Assembly (NCBI RefSeq): GCF_000308815.1
Contig: NZ_BAFX01000064.1
Coordinates: 98,476 to 162,475 of the forward strand
Direction of reading: 5' to 3'
DNA: 64,000 bases
DNA from: Nocardia concava NBRC 100430
GTDB taxonomy: Bacteria > Actinomycetota > Actinomycetes > Mycobacteriales > Mycobacteriaceae
Part shown: positions 47,317-55,281 of the stretch, piece after piece
Layout: each line of letters starts with the position of its first letter
How positions within the stretch are numbered: position 1 is the stretch's first letter
The notes under the pieces: generated by a model
Databases searched by the model: none
What the model was told of the DNA's origin: nothing
Seen by the model: only the letters and a program-made list of their open reading frames with translations
Translations under genes and position numbers: made by a program

Positions 47317-48347
47317 GACGCCACATTCTCGGGGATGAGCAGGGCCGGGCGGTAATGGATGGCGGCCCAATCGGATTCGGAGGCCGCGGCCAGGGATTCG
47401 AGCGCCGAGAGCGGGGGCAGGTCGGCGATATCGCCGGTGCCGGTGAGCGCGGCGGCGGCGCAGAGGTGGCCGAAGCGCAGCAGTTGCTCGTGCGGGCGGC
47501 CCTGTAGCAGCGCCGCGAGGTAGCCGCCGGCGAAAGCGTCTCCGGCGCCGATGCGTTCGGTGACCTCCAGCGTCAGGGCCGGGACTTCGAGCCGGTCCGC
47601 ACCGAAAAAGCCTGTCACCGAATGCTTGTCGTTCTTGACGATCAGGTGCCGGGGCTGCGGGAATGCGGCGCGCAGGCGGTCGGCGTCGCCGATACCGAAG
47701 ACCTCTTCGGCCTCGTCCGCACCTAGGAACACGACATCACTGCCGCCGATGTGACGGGCCAAGATGTCGGCGGGGGATTCGGTGCGGCGGGCCCAGAGTG
47801 CGGGCCGGTAGTTGAGATCGAAGCTGATCAGGCGGCCGCGCCGGGGGAGCGCGAGCAGCGCGTCGGTGAGCTCGGTCGCCGAGGGGGAGAGTGCCGTGGT
47901 GATGCCGGTGAAGTGGATGAGCTCGGCCTGCTCGAGCAGCGGGTTCGCGGAGTCCATATCCGCCGGTGACAGCGCGCTCGCGGCGGAACCGGTGCGGTAG
48001 TACAGCATTCGGCTGGAACCGGCGGGCAGATCCGTCGCCCGGCCCGAGCCGCTGCCGCGCTCCTTCACGTAGACCGCCGTCGGCCGCGTCGAGTCGACCG
48101 TGACGGCCGCGGTGTCCACGCCGCGCTCGGCCAGGTGCCGGACCAGATACCGTCCGAAGCCGTCGTCCCCGACCCGCGACATCCATCCGGTCGGTATGCC
48201 CAGCTGACTCAGCACGCACGCGACATTCGCCTCGGCCCCGCCCGCGCCGCGCTCGAACACGGGGGAATCCTCGAGCGGCCCCGGTGCCGCGATGAGCACC
48301 GCGAGGCCCTCGCCGACGGTGACAGCCCGGGCGGTCGGCTGGATCAC
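47313..48347 (-). CDS. PfkB family sugar kinase, probable 2-keto-3-deoxygluconate kinase
   Basis: This 344-residue ribokinase-fold kinase has the N-terminal GGAEANVACVLSQLG and the C-terminal signature with catalytic Asp, RIGAGDAFAGGYLAALL. The arrangement (VTVGEGLAVLIAAP, DLNYRPALW) matches 2-keto-3-deoxygluconate kinases, which make KDPG for an aldolase; a KDPG aldolase gene is in the divergent operon. The start is GTG 48347 with AAGGAG six bases upstream, better than the ATG 12 codons earlier. It is first in kinase-IclR-RidA. Confidence 0.88.
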   Translation of the reverse strand: MIQPTARAVTVGEGLAVLIAAPGPLEDSPVFERGAGGAEANVACVLSQLGIPTGWMSRVGDDGFGRYLVRHLAERGVDTAAVTVDSTRPTAVYVKERGSGSGRATDLPAGSSRMLYYRTGSAASALSPADMDSANPLLEQAELIHFTGITTALSPSATELTDALLALPRRGRLISFDLNYRPALWARRTESPADILARHIGGSDVVFLGADEAEEVFGIGDADRLRAAFPQPRHLIVKNDKHSVTGFFGADRLEVPALTLEVTERIGAGDAFAGGYLAALLQGRPHEQLLRFGHLCAAAALTGTGDIADLPPLSALESLAAASESDWAAIHYRPALLIPENVAS

Positions 48348-48414
48348 ACCAATCTCCTTCGAATGGTTGCGGCTTTCGGACATTACGTGCAGACTAACCA
48401 CCAGAAACACGATG

Positions 48415-48447
48415 TGCAACAAGCGTTGCAAATTATGCAATGCATTG
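48415..48447. promoter_or_regulatory. Probable IclR operator region between divergent operons
   Basis: The palindrome TGCAACAAGCGTTGCA (48415-48430; arms TGCAAC/GTTGCA) is followed by CAATGCATTG (48438-48447), another perfect palindrome. Both lie in the 124-base divergent control region, 15-55 bases before the deaminase ribosome binding site. The region is AT-rich compared with the genes. Confidence 0.7.
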
Positions 48448-48471
48448 TTGCTATTGATCGGAAGGAGCGTC

Positions 48472-50097
48472 TTGGCCGCCGACAACGCCGTCGCAGCCCC
48501 CGGTGAGACCGTCGCAGCCCCACAGGGCACCGGTCTCGCCGACACCGTCGGGGCGGTTCCGGACTTGGTCCTGGGCCCGCAGCACAAATCGCTGCCACCC
48601 GCCGCCTGGGGGCTGACCGTGCGCGAATACCTGGCCACGGCTCCGCATCTGGACGACCTACAGACCCCGGTGCTGACCATGGACCGCGCCGCGCTCGACA
48701 CCAATCGCGCCGTCATGGCCGAGTGGGCCAGCGCCGCCGGTGTCCGCCTGGCACCCCACGGCAAAACCACGATGTCCCCGCAGCTCTGGAAAGAGCAGCT
48801 GGACGCCGGTTCCTGGGCCATCACCCTTGCCACCGGCTGGCAGGTCCAGGTCGGCCGCTCCCTCGGCCTGAACCGCATCCTGCTGGCGAACGCCCTGCTG
48901 GATCCGACCGCATTGCGCTGGGTCGCAGCCGAAATCGCCCGCGACCCGAACTTCGAGCTCTACAGCTGGGTCGACGGCGTCGCCTCGGTGCGGGAAATGG
49001 AACGCCACCTCGAGTCCGCCCCGGACGGCGTGAAACTCAACGTCATCGTGGAACTCGGTGGCCCGCACGGCCGTACGGGCGCCCGCGGCCTGGCCGCCGC
49101 CCACGAGGTCGCCGACGCCGTCGACAAGTCGCCCCGACTGCGCCTGGCAGGTGTCGGCGGTTATGAGGGCGCACTCGCCCACGACCGCACCCCGGAAGCA
49201 CTTGCCGCCGTACGTCATTACCTCGACCAGGTCGCGATTCTGCACCAGGAACTCGCGGCCGCCGGACGATACGACGAGTTCCTCGAACAGCCAGCGGCGC
49301 GTGCGGACGACACGTCTCCCCGTCATTCCGGCGCGTCTTTGGCCGGAATCCACTCGGCCGCTGTGGATCCCGGCCAAAAGCACGCCGGGATGACGGGTGG
49401 GTCTGTGGCTGCCGGGTTGCGTGAAAGTATGTCGGGGGAGCGCGGGGCATCGGGCACCGGCGGGTTGCGTGAGGCTGCGGTCGGAGCGGGCGGTCGGAGC
49501 GCTTCTCGGACAGCAGGCCAGGCAAGTCCTCATCGCGAGGGCCGTGCCACGATCGTGACCGCCGGGGGTAGTGCGTATCCGGACCTCGTGGTCGAGCGGC
49601 TGGGCGGGCTGGCCGATGAGGCTGGCGCGCACGGGGTTCCGACGGCGGTGGTGTTGCGGTCCGGGGCTTATCTGGTGCACGATGACGGCTTCTATTCCGG
49701 GATTTCGCCGTTGGCCGCCGGGCACGCGGAGCGTCCGTTGCGGTCGGCCATGCACGGTTGGGCGCGCAGTGTGTCCCGCCCGGAAGCGGAACTCGCGCTG
49801 CTCGATGCGGGTAAGCGGGATTTTCCGTTCGATGAGGGGTTGCCGGTCCCGCAGCTGGTTGCGGGACCGGCAAGCAAACCGTTGCCGGATGGGGCGCATG
49901 TCTCGGCGTTGAATGATCAGCACACATTTCTGCGGCTGCCGGGTGGGTCGGAGGCCGACGTTCCGGTGGGAAGTGTGGTGCGGCTGGGGCTTTCACATCC
50001 GTGTACCGCGTTCGACAAGTGGCGGCTCATTCCGGTGATCGATGATGCGGAGGCCGAGCGGCCCCGGATCGTTGATTTCCTGCCCACCTATTTCTGA
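48472..50097 (+). CDS. PLP-dependent D-amino-acid/D-glucosaminate deaminase-like enzyme
   Basis: This 541-residue enzyme has an alanine-racemase-type PLP barrel with the PLP lysine in LAPHGKTTMSPQLW, and a C-terminal D-serine-dehydratase-like domain with a metal site (SHPCTAFDKW). The family includes D-serine/D-threonine lyases and D-glucosaminate dehydratases. With a KDG-type kinase and KDPG aldolase next door I infer D-glucosaminate to 2-keto-3-deoxygluconate plus ammonia. The start is TTG 48472, four bases after AAGGAG. About residues 272-358 form an extra low-complexity segment that includes the 75-bp palindromic repeat read as 25 codons (residues 284-308); the barrel resumes at REGRATIVTAGGSAYPD. 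Whether the enzyme still folds is open. Confidence 0.85.
   Translation: MAADNAVAAPGETVAAPQGTGLADTVGAVPDLVLGPQHKSLPPAAWGLTVREYLATAPHLDDLQTPVLTMDRAALDTNRAVMAEWASAAGVRLAPHGKTTMSPQLWKEQLDAGSWAITLATGWQVQVGRSLGLNRILLANALLDPTALRWVAAEIARDPNFELYSWVDGVASVREMERHLESAPDGVKLNVIVELGGPHGRTGARGLAAAHEVADAVDKSPRLRLAGVGGYEGALAHDRTPEALAAVRHYLDQVAILHQELAAAGRYDEFLEQPAARADDTSPRHSGASLAGIHSAAVDPGQKHAGMTGGSVAAGLRESMSGERGASGTGGLREAAVGAGGRSASRTAGQASPHREGRATIVTAGGSAYPDLVVERLGGLADEAGAHGVPTAVVLRSGAYLVHDDGFYSGISPLAAGHAERPLRSAMHGWARSVSRPEAELALLDAGKRDFPFDEGLPVPQLVAGPASKPLPDGAHVSALNDQHTFLRLPGGSEADVPVGSVVRLGLSHPCTAFDKWRLIPVIDDAEAERPRIVDFLPTYF
49321..49395 (+). repeat. 75-bp palindromic repeat element, copy B, inside a gene
   Basis: It begins CGTCATTCCGGC and ends GCCGGGATGACG, with arms of about 31 bases. 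It matches the reverse complement of the element at 2464-2539 with a single-base gap and a few substitutions. Its length, 75, keeps the reading frame of the deaminase gene. The flanking ~170 bases on its 3' side are also not part of the enzyme family. Confidence 0.85.
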
Positions 50098-50107
50098 GTG
50101 GGATGTC

Positions 50108-51724
50108 ATGGCTGAGTTGTTGATTCGCGATATCGATGTCATCGACGGCACGGGTGAGGAGCGGTACCGGGCCGATGTGGTGATCGAGGGCGGGCGCATT
50201 GCCGAGATCGCCGCGCCCGGCACCGTCGCCGGGGCCGATCGGATTCTCGACGAGGGCGAGAATCTGGTGCTGGCACCGGGATTCATCGATATGCACGCGC
50301 ATTCCGATCTGCATCTGCTCACCGATCCCGGGCATTTCCCCAAGCTGAGCCAGGGGATCACCACCGAGGTGATCGGACAGGACGGGCTGTCCTACGCGCC
50401 CATCGACGACGCCACGTTGGCCGTCGTGCGCCGCCAGATCGCGGGCTGGAACGGCAATCCCCCCGATCTCGACTTCGCGTCGCGGACGGTGGCGGAGTAC
50501 CTGGACCGGCTGGATACGGCGGGGATCACGCCGAACGCCGCCTATCTCGTGCCGCAGGGCACCCTGCGGCTGATGGTGGTGGGCAGCGAGAAGCGCGCCG
50601 CCACCGCGGCGGAGATCGAGCGCATGCGCGCGCTCCTGCGGCAGGCCCTGAGCGAGGGCGCGGCCGGCATGTCCAGCGGGCTCACGTATACGCCCGGAAT
50701 GTACGCCGACACTTCGGAACTCGCGGCGCTGTGTGAGGTGGTCGCCGAGTTCGGCGGCTTCTACGCCCCGCACACCCGCTCCTACGGAGCCGGGGCGCTG
50801 GACGCCTACGCCGAGATGATCGAGCTCTCCCGCCGCACCGGCTGCGCCCTGCACCTCACCCACGCCACCATGAACTTCGGCGAGAACCGCGGCCGCGCAC
50901 CGGAATTCCTCGCCATGATCGACGCCGCGTTGGCCGACGGCTGCGATATCAGCCTCGACACCTACCCGTATCTGCCCGGCTCCACCACGCTCTCGGCGCT
51001 GCTGCCGAGCTGGGCCATGTCCGGTGGTCCGGATGCCGCGCTGGCGAGGATCGCCGACCCCGAGGCGCGAGCGCGAATCATCCAGGACGTCAACGTCAAT
51101 GGCTCCGACGGATGCCACGGCGTGACCGTCGAATGGGAGACCATCCAGATCAGCGGCGTCGCCAACCGGGAGCTGAGCGAGTTCGTCGGCCGCACGGTCG
51201 CCGACATCGCCGCCGACCGGTCCCGCGAGCCCGTCGAGGTCTTCTTCGACCTGCTGACCCGAGATCAGCTGGCCACCACCATCCTTCAGCACGTCGGCCA
51301 CGAGGAGAACGTGCGCGCCATCATGCGCCACGGTCGTCATATGGGCGGCAGCGACGCCCTGCTGGTCGGCGACCGCCCGCACCCCCGCGCCTGGGGCACC
51401 TTCCCGCGCTACCTCGGCCACTACACCCGCGAACTCGGCGTCCTCGCCCTCGAGGACTGCGTCCACCACCTCACCGGCCGTCCCGCGCAACGCCTTCGAC
51501 TGCGCGACCGCGGACTCGTCCGCGAGGGCTACGCCGCCGACCTGGTCCTCTTCGACCCCGCCACGGTCATCGACCGGGCCACCTTCGAGGACCCCAAACA
51601 ACAGGCCCACGGCATCCCCTACGTCCTCGTCAACGGCGAATTCGCCCTGGACGCGGGCAAACCCACCGGAATCCGCGCCGGCCGCGCCCTGCGCCTGGAT
51701 GCCACCCGAAAGGAGACCCGATGA
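50108..51724 (+). CDS. N-acyl-D-amino-acid deacylase family amidohydrolase
   Basis: This 538-residue amidohydrolase has the metal motif GFIDMHAHSD (His63, His65) and the long D-aminoacylase insert domain with RAWGTFPRYLGHYTRELGVL near the C-terminus. The position that holds the zinc-binding Cys in classic D-aminoacylases (GNCG) reads GQDG, so substrate choice probably differs. In this operon it would remove the acetyl group from N-acetyl-D-glucosaminate. Start ATG 50108 lies ten bases after the deaminase stop; the ribosome binding site is weak, which suggests coupling. Its stop overlaps the aldolase start (ATGA). Confidence 0.88.
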   Translation: MAELLIRDIDVIDGTGEERYRADVVIEGGRIAEIAAPGTVAGADRILDEGENLVLAPGFIDMHAHSDLHLLTDPGHFPKLSQGITTEVIGQDGLSYAPIDDATLAVVRRQIAGWNGNPPDLDFASRTVAEYLDRLDTAGITPNAAYLVPQGTLRLMVVGSEKRAATAAEIERMRALLRQALSEGAAGMSSGLTYTPGMYADTSELAALCEVVAEFGGFYAPHTRSYGAGALDAYAEMIELSRRTGCALHLTHATMNFGENRGRAPEFLAMIDAALADGCDISLDTYPYLPGSTTLSALLPSWAMSGGPDAALARIADPEARARIIQDVNVNGSDGCHGVTVEWETIQISGVANRELSEFVGRTVADIAADRSREPVEVFFDLLTRDQLATTILQHVGHEENVRAIMRHGRHMGGSDALLVGDRPHPRAWGTFPRYLGHYTRELGVLALEDCVHHLTGRPAQRLRLRDRGLVREGYAADLVLFDPATVIDRATFEDPKQQAHGIPYVLVNGEFALDAGKPTGIRAGRALRLDATRKETR

Positions 51725-52359
51725 CCGCGCTCGAGAGCCGAACGGCCGCCATGGACGCGATCCTGTCCGACCGGGCGCTGACCGTCGTTCGCGCACCGGT
51801 GATCCCGGATCCCGTGGCCCTCGCCGACGCCCTGGCCGGATCCGGAATCCGGGCGGTGGAACTGACTTTCACCACTCCGGGCGTCCTGGACTGCCTGCGC
51901 ACGATCTCCGAGACCGGTCGTGCGGTGGTCGGCGCGGGCACCGTGCTCAGCGCGTGGCAGGCCGAGGCCGCCATCGACGCCGGGGCGCGGTTCCTGGTGA
52001 CGCCCGGCATCACCGAGCCGGTCGCCGAAGTGGCCGCGCGCCACGATATTCCGGTCGTCATGGGCGCCTTCACCCCCTCCGAGGTGATGCGGGCCATGGA
52101 CCTGGGCGCGGCCGCCATCAAGATCTTCCCCGCCCGGGCGCTGGGCCCGGGCTATCTGAAGGACCTGCGCGGTCCCTTCCCGAACGTCCGCCTGATCCCC
52201 TCCGGCGGGGTCAATGCGGGCAATGCCGCCGACTTCCTCGCCCACGGGGCGGTCGCGGTCACCGCCGGAACCGATGTCGTACCACCCGCCGCCGTGGCGG
52301 CGGGCGAATGGGCCGAAATCGCCTCGCGCGCGGCCGCATTCGTTCGAGCCTTGCGCTGA
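51721..52359 (+). CDS. KDPG/KHG aldolase
   Basis: This 212-residue class I aldolase has Glu in AVELTFTTPG, the Schiff-base Lys in AAIKIFPARALGP, and the phosphate loop PSGGVNAGN. It cleaves 2-keto-3-deoxy-6-phosphogluconate to pyruvate and glyceraldehyde 3-phosphate. ATG 51721 overlaps the deacylase stop codon, so translation is coupled. With the divergent kinase it completes the lower part of the sugar-acid route. Confidence 0.93.
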   Translation: MTALESRTAAMDAILSDRALTVVRAPVIPDPVALADALAGSGIRAVELTFTTPGVLDCLRTISETGRAVVGAGTVLSAWQAEAAIDAGARFLVTPGITEPVAEVAARHDIPVVMGAFTPSEVMRAMDLGAAAIKIFPARALGPGYLKDLRGPFPNVRLIPSGGVNAGNAADFLAHGAVAVTAGTDVVPPAAVAAGEWAEIASRAAAFVRALR

Positions 52360-52387
52360 TTCGAAGATGTGAACTGAGAGGTATCCC

Positions 52388-53839
52388 ATGAGCACCACCG
52401 TGGACTGGCTGCGTACCAGCACGCCGGGACTGCTGCTGCTCTGCGGTGCGGCGATCGCCGTACTGCTGATCGCGATCATCCGGTTCAAGCTGGAACCGTT
52501 CATCGCCCTGCTGCTCACCGGCCTCGGCCTGGCCCTGGCCGCCGGACTGCCGGTGTCCCAGATCGTCGGCACCGCATTGAAATCCGGTGATTCCCTGCTG
52601 GAGACCGGATTCGGCTCGATCCTGGGCCATATCGCCGTGATCATCGGCCTGGGCACCGTGCTCGGCGCGATCCTGGAAAGGTCCGGCGGCGCAGACGTTC
52701 TGACCCAGAAGTTGCTGAGCCTGTTCGGCGAGAAGGGCGCCCCGGTGGCGATGGGCCTGCTGGGCCTCATCTTCGGCATCCCGGTGTTCTTCGATATCGG
52801 CATCTTCGTGCTCGCTCCGCTGGTCTACGTGGCCGCCAAGCGCGGTGGCCGATCGCTGGTGCTCTACGCCATGCCGATGCTCGCCGGTCTGTCCATGACG
52901 CACGCGTTCCTGCCGCCGCACCCGGGCCCGGTCTCGCTGGGCGGGCTGCTCGGGGTGAGCCTCGGCTGGCTGATCGTGATGGGATTCGTCTGCGGCATAC
53001 CGGGATTCATCGCCGCGGGCATCGTGTGGGGCAGCTGGATCGGCAAGCGGGTGCACGTCGAGGTGCCCGCCGACTTCCTGGTGCGCGAACCCGACAGCGT
53101 GACCGACGGCCCCGGCGCGGCCACCGCCGACCCGGCTACCGCCACCGCGACGCTGGTCAAGCGCCCGCCGTCGGTCGGCCTGATCGGCGCGATCATCGCC
53201 GTGCCCCTGGTCCTCATCCTCGGCGCGACCTTCGGCACCCAACTGCTGATCAAGGGTTCGAAGCCGTTGCAGGTCCTGACCTTCCTCGGCACCCCCGCCG
53301 TCGCCCTGCTGCTCACCGTCCTGCTCGCCTTCTACGTGCTCGGCATCCGCCGCGGCTCCACCGTGCAGGAGCTCAGCGCGGTCACCGCGGAATCCCTGCG
53401 CCCGGTCGGCATGCTGCTGCTGGTGGTCGGCGCGGGCGCGTTCTTCGGAAAGGTGATCTCCGCCACCGGAATCGGCACCGCCCTCGCCCACACCATGGCC
53501 GCGGCCGGACTGCCGGTGATCGTGCTCGCCTACGTGATCAGCTGCGGCCTGCGCATCGCTCAGGGCTCGGCCACGGTGGCCATCGTCACCACGGGCGGCA
53601 TCGTCGCCCCGCTGGTGGCCGACCACGGGTACTCCCAGGTGGCGCTGGCGCTCATCGCCATGGCCATCGCGGCCGGCTCGATCATCCTCAGCCACGTGAA
53701 CGACGGCGGCTTCTGGATCATCGCGAAGTTCTTCAACCTGACCGTGAAACAGACACTGCAGACCTGGACGGTGCTCGAGACAGTCCTGTCTGTGGTCAGC
53801 TTCGCGGTGGCCGCGGTGCTCTTCGCGATCCTCGCGTGA
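52388..53839 (+). CDS. GntP family gluconate-type permease
   Basis: This 483-residue permease has about 12-14 helices and the GntP pattern FKLEPFIALLLTGLGLALAAG, GFGSILGHIAVIIGLGTVLGAILE, THAFLPPHPGPVS and VNDGGFWIIAKFFNLTVKQT. Family members import gluconate and other sugar acids with protons. A ~40-residue hydrophilic loop rich in Asp, Pro and Ala lies at about 225-260. Start ATG 52388. As the last gene of the deaminase-deacylase-aldolase operon it probably imports N-acetyl-D-glucosaminate or a close relative. Confidence 0.92.
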   Translation: MSTTVDWLRTSTPGLLLLCGAAIAVLLIAIIRFKLEPFIALLLTGLGLALAAGLPVSQIVGTALKSGDSLLETGFGSILGHIAVIIGLGTVLGAILERSGGADVLTQKLLSLFGEKGAPVAMGLLGLIFGIPVFFDIGIFVLAPLVYVAAKRGGRSLVLYAMPMLAGLSMTHAFLPPHPGPVSLGGLLGVSLGWLIVMGFVCGIPGFIAAGIVWGSWIGKRVHVEVPADFLVREPDSVTDGPGAATADPATATATLVKRPPSVGLIGAIIAVPLVLILGATFGTQLLIKGSKPLQVLTFLGTPAVALLLTVLLAFYVLGIRRGSTVQELSAVTAESLRPVGMLLLVVGAGAFFGKVISATGIGTALAHTMAAAGLPVIVLAYVISCGLRIAQGSATVAIVTTGGIVAPLVADHGYSQVALALIAMAIAAGSIILSHVNDGGFWIIAKFFNLTVKQTLQTWTVLETVLSVVSFAVAAVLFAILA

Positions 53840-53888
53840 GGTGACGTTGGGGCAGAGTGGAATCAGACACTTCGGATAGGAGATCCGC

Positions 53889-54260
53889 ATGGACCTACCG
53901 ATCGCCGGTTCCACTCTTGCCGTTTCGACCGGTTCCACCGTTTATCAGCTCGCGCTCGCGGCCGGGCCCTATGTGGTCAATATCGAGGGTGAGCTGGCGG
54001 TGCACAGTCCGACCGGGGAGAGCCTGCACCGGATTCCGGGAGAGCCGCACACCGATGATCTGGTGGCGGCCCTCACCGGGGTGATCATTGCCGCGGTCGC
54101 GGCGGATGACGGGGAGTTGCGGATCGATCTGGACTCCGGGCATCGGCTCGTCGTGGAGCCGGACCCGTATTTCGAGGCGTGGAACGTGACCGCGCCCGGG
54201 CGCTATCTCGTGGTCTGCATGCCCGGCGGTGAACTGGCGGTGTGGTCGGCCGAATCCTGA
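53889..54260 (+). CDS. DUF6188-like hypothetical protein
   Basis: This 123-residue beta-rich protein has the pattern of the DUF6188 type: LAVSTGSTVYQLALAAGPYVVNIEG, LRIDLDSGHRLVVEPDPYFEAWNV and a C-terminal LVVCMPGGELAVWSA. The function is unknown; relatives often lie in accessory regions. Start ATG 53889 has GGAGATCC upstream. It is separated from the permease by 49 bases and looks independent. Confidence 0.75.
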   Translation: MDLPIAGSTLAVSTGSTVYQLALAAGPYVVNIEGELAVHSPTGESLHRIPGEPHTDDLVAALTGVIIAAVAADDGELRIDLDSGHRLVVEPDPYFEAWNVTAPGRYLVVCMPGGELAVWSAES

Positions 54261-54561
54261 ACGCCGCGTGGACCGTTGGCGTCGCGGCCGGTGGACCCCG
54301 ATGAGGTCGGCCCACCGCCGCGACGACGGATACCTCGCGGCACGCAGCGCGCCACCACTCGGCGACAGCCCTGTGGTCCGCGTTCGTGCCGTCCCCTCGC
54401 GGACACCCGGTGTCGCCGTGCGGCGCATCGCACGGCGGAAAAAGCATCCCGATCCAAGGGGGTGATGGTCAAGGCGGACCCCTGTCCCAATTTGTCCCAG
54501 TGGCGTTGCGTCGGGTTAGCTAGCGGATCTGTTCGGTTTAATTTTTCGGCTGGAGGTATGG
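54261..54561. other. Gene-free stretch upstream of the XRE gene
   Basis: 301 bases lack a credible ORF. Near the end, TGTCCCA occurs at 54483-54489 and again at 54493-54499, exactly ten bases apart, a possible binding site for a regulator; 54525-54548 is AT-rich and could hold the promoter. I see nothing else. Confidence 0.45.
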
Positions 54562-55281
54562 GTGACCGCGCTCTCGGAGATTGCGGACTATTTGCGCGGG
54601 CGGCGGGAGGTGGCCGGATTGACCCGCGCGGAGCTGTCCAAGCGAGCCGGTGTCTCCGAGGCGTTGATCCAGAAGATCGAGCAGGGCACCCGGCCGCCGA
54701 CCGCCACCGCGCTCGGCGCGCTGTTCACCGCCCTGGAGGTGCCGGTGCAGGTGCGCGAGCACGCCGCCACCTTGCTGCAGCCTGAACTGGCCAGCTTCGG
54801 AACCGAGATCACCCCGCCCGAGCCGTACGAACTCGACTTCCTGCGGAGCCTGCCGTATCCGGCGTGCTACCAGACCATGCCCGCGGTCGACCTGGTCGCC
54901 GCGAATGACGCCTATCTGAAGGCGTTTCCGGGTCTCGAGCCCGGTGCGGTCATCCTCGAATGGATGATGCTCGATCCCCGGGCGCGCGAGGTCATGGCCG
55001 ACTGGGAAAGCGACGCGCATCTCATGGCGTACGGCTTCCGGTACCTGGCGTCGGCCATTCACTCGCCGGAGAAGGTGCAGGCCATCATCGCGCGATGCAG
55101 CGCGGCCCCGGAGTGGGATCGCTTCTGGAACACCGAAGTCGCGGCCGACGCTATCCAGCGCCGAGTCACCCGCGTGCTCTCACCCGACACCGGCGAGCTG
55201 ATCAGCTACCACATCCAGGTCTTCAAATTCGAACTGCCGCAGCGGCCTTGGTGGATCTACTCCCTGGTCCCCGTCAATTGA
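54562..55281 (+). CDS. XRE-family regulator with MmyB-like ligand domain
   Basis: This 239-residue regulator has an N-terminal lambda-repressor-like HTH (LTRAELSKRAGVSEALIQKIEQG, about residues 20-42) followed by the MmyB-like C-terminal domain (about 90-235; LDFLRSLPYPACYQTMPAVDLVAANDAYLKAF, VLSPDTGELISYHIQVF), which binds acyl or similar ligands in known members. The start is GTG 54562 with GGAGG five bases upstream. Its 3' end overlaps the convergent GlxA-type gene by 25 bases. The target is unknown; MmyB proteins usually control an adjacent reductase. Confidence 0.9.
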   Translation: MTALSEIADYLRGRREVAGLTRAELSKRAGVSEALIQKIEQGTRPPTATALGALFTALEVPVQVREHAATLLQPELASFGTEITPPEPYELDFLRSLPYPACYQTMPAVDLVAANDAYLKAFPGLEPGAVILEWMMLDPRAREVMADWESDAHLMAYGFRYLASAIHSPEKVQAIIARCSAAPEWDRFWNTEVAADAIQRRVTRVLSPDTGELISYHIQVFKFELPQRPWWIYSLVPVN

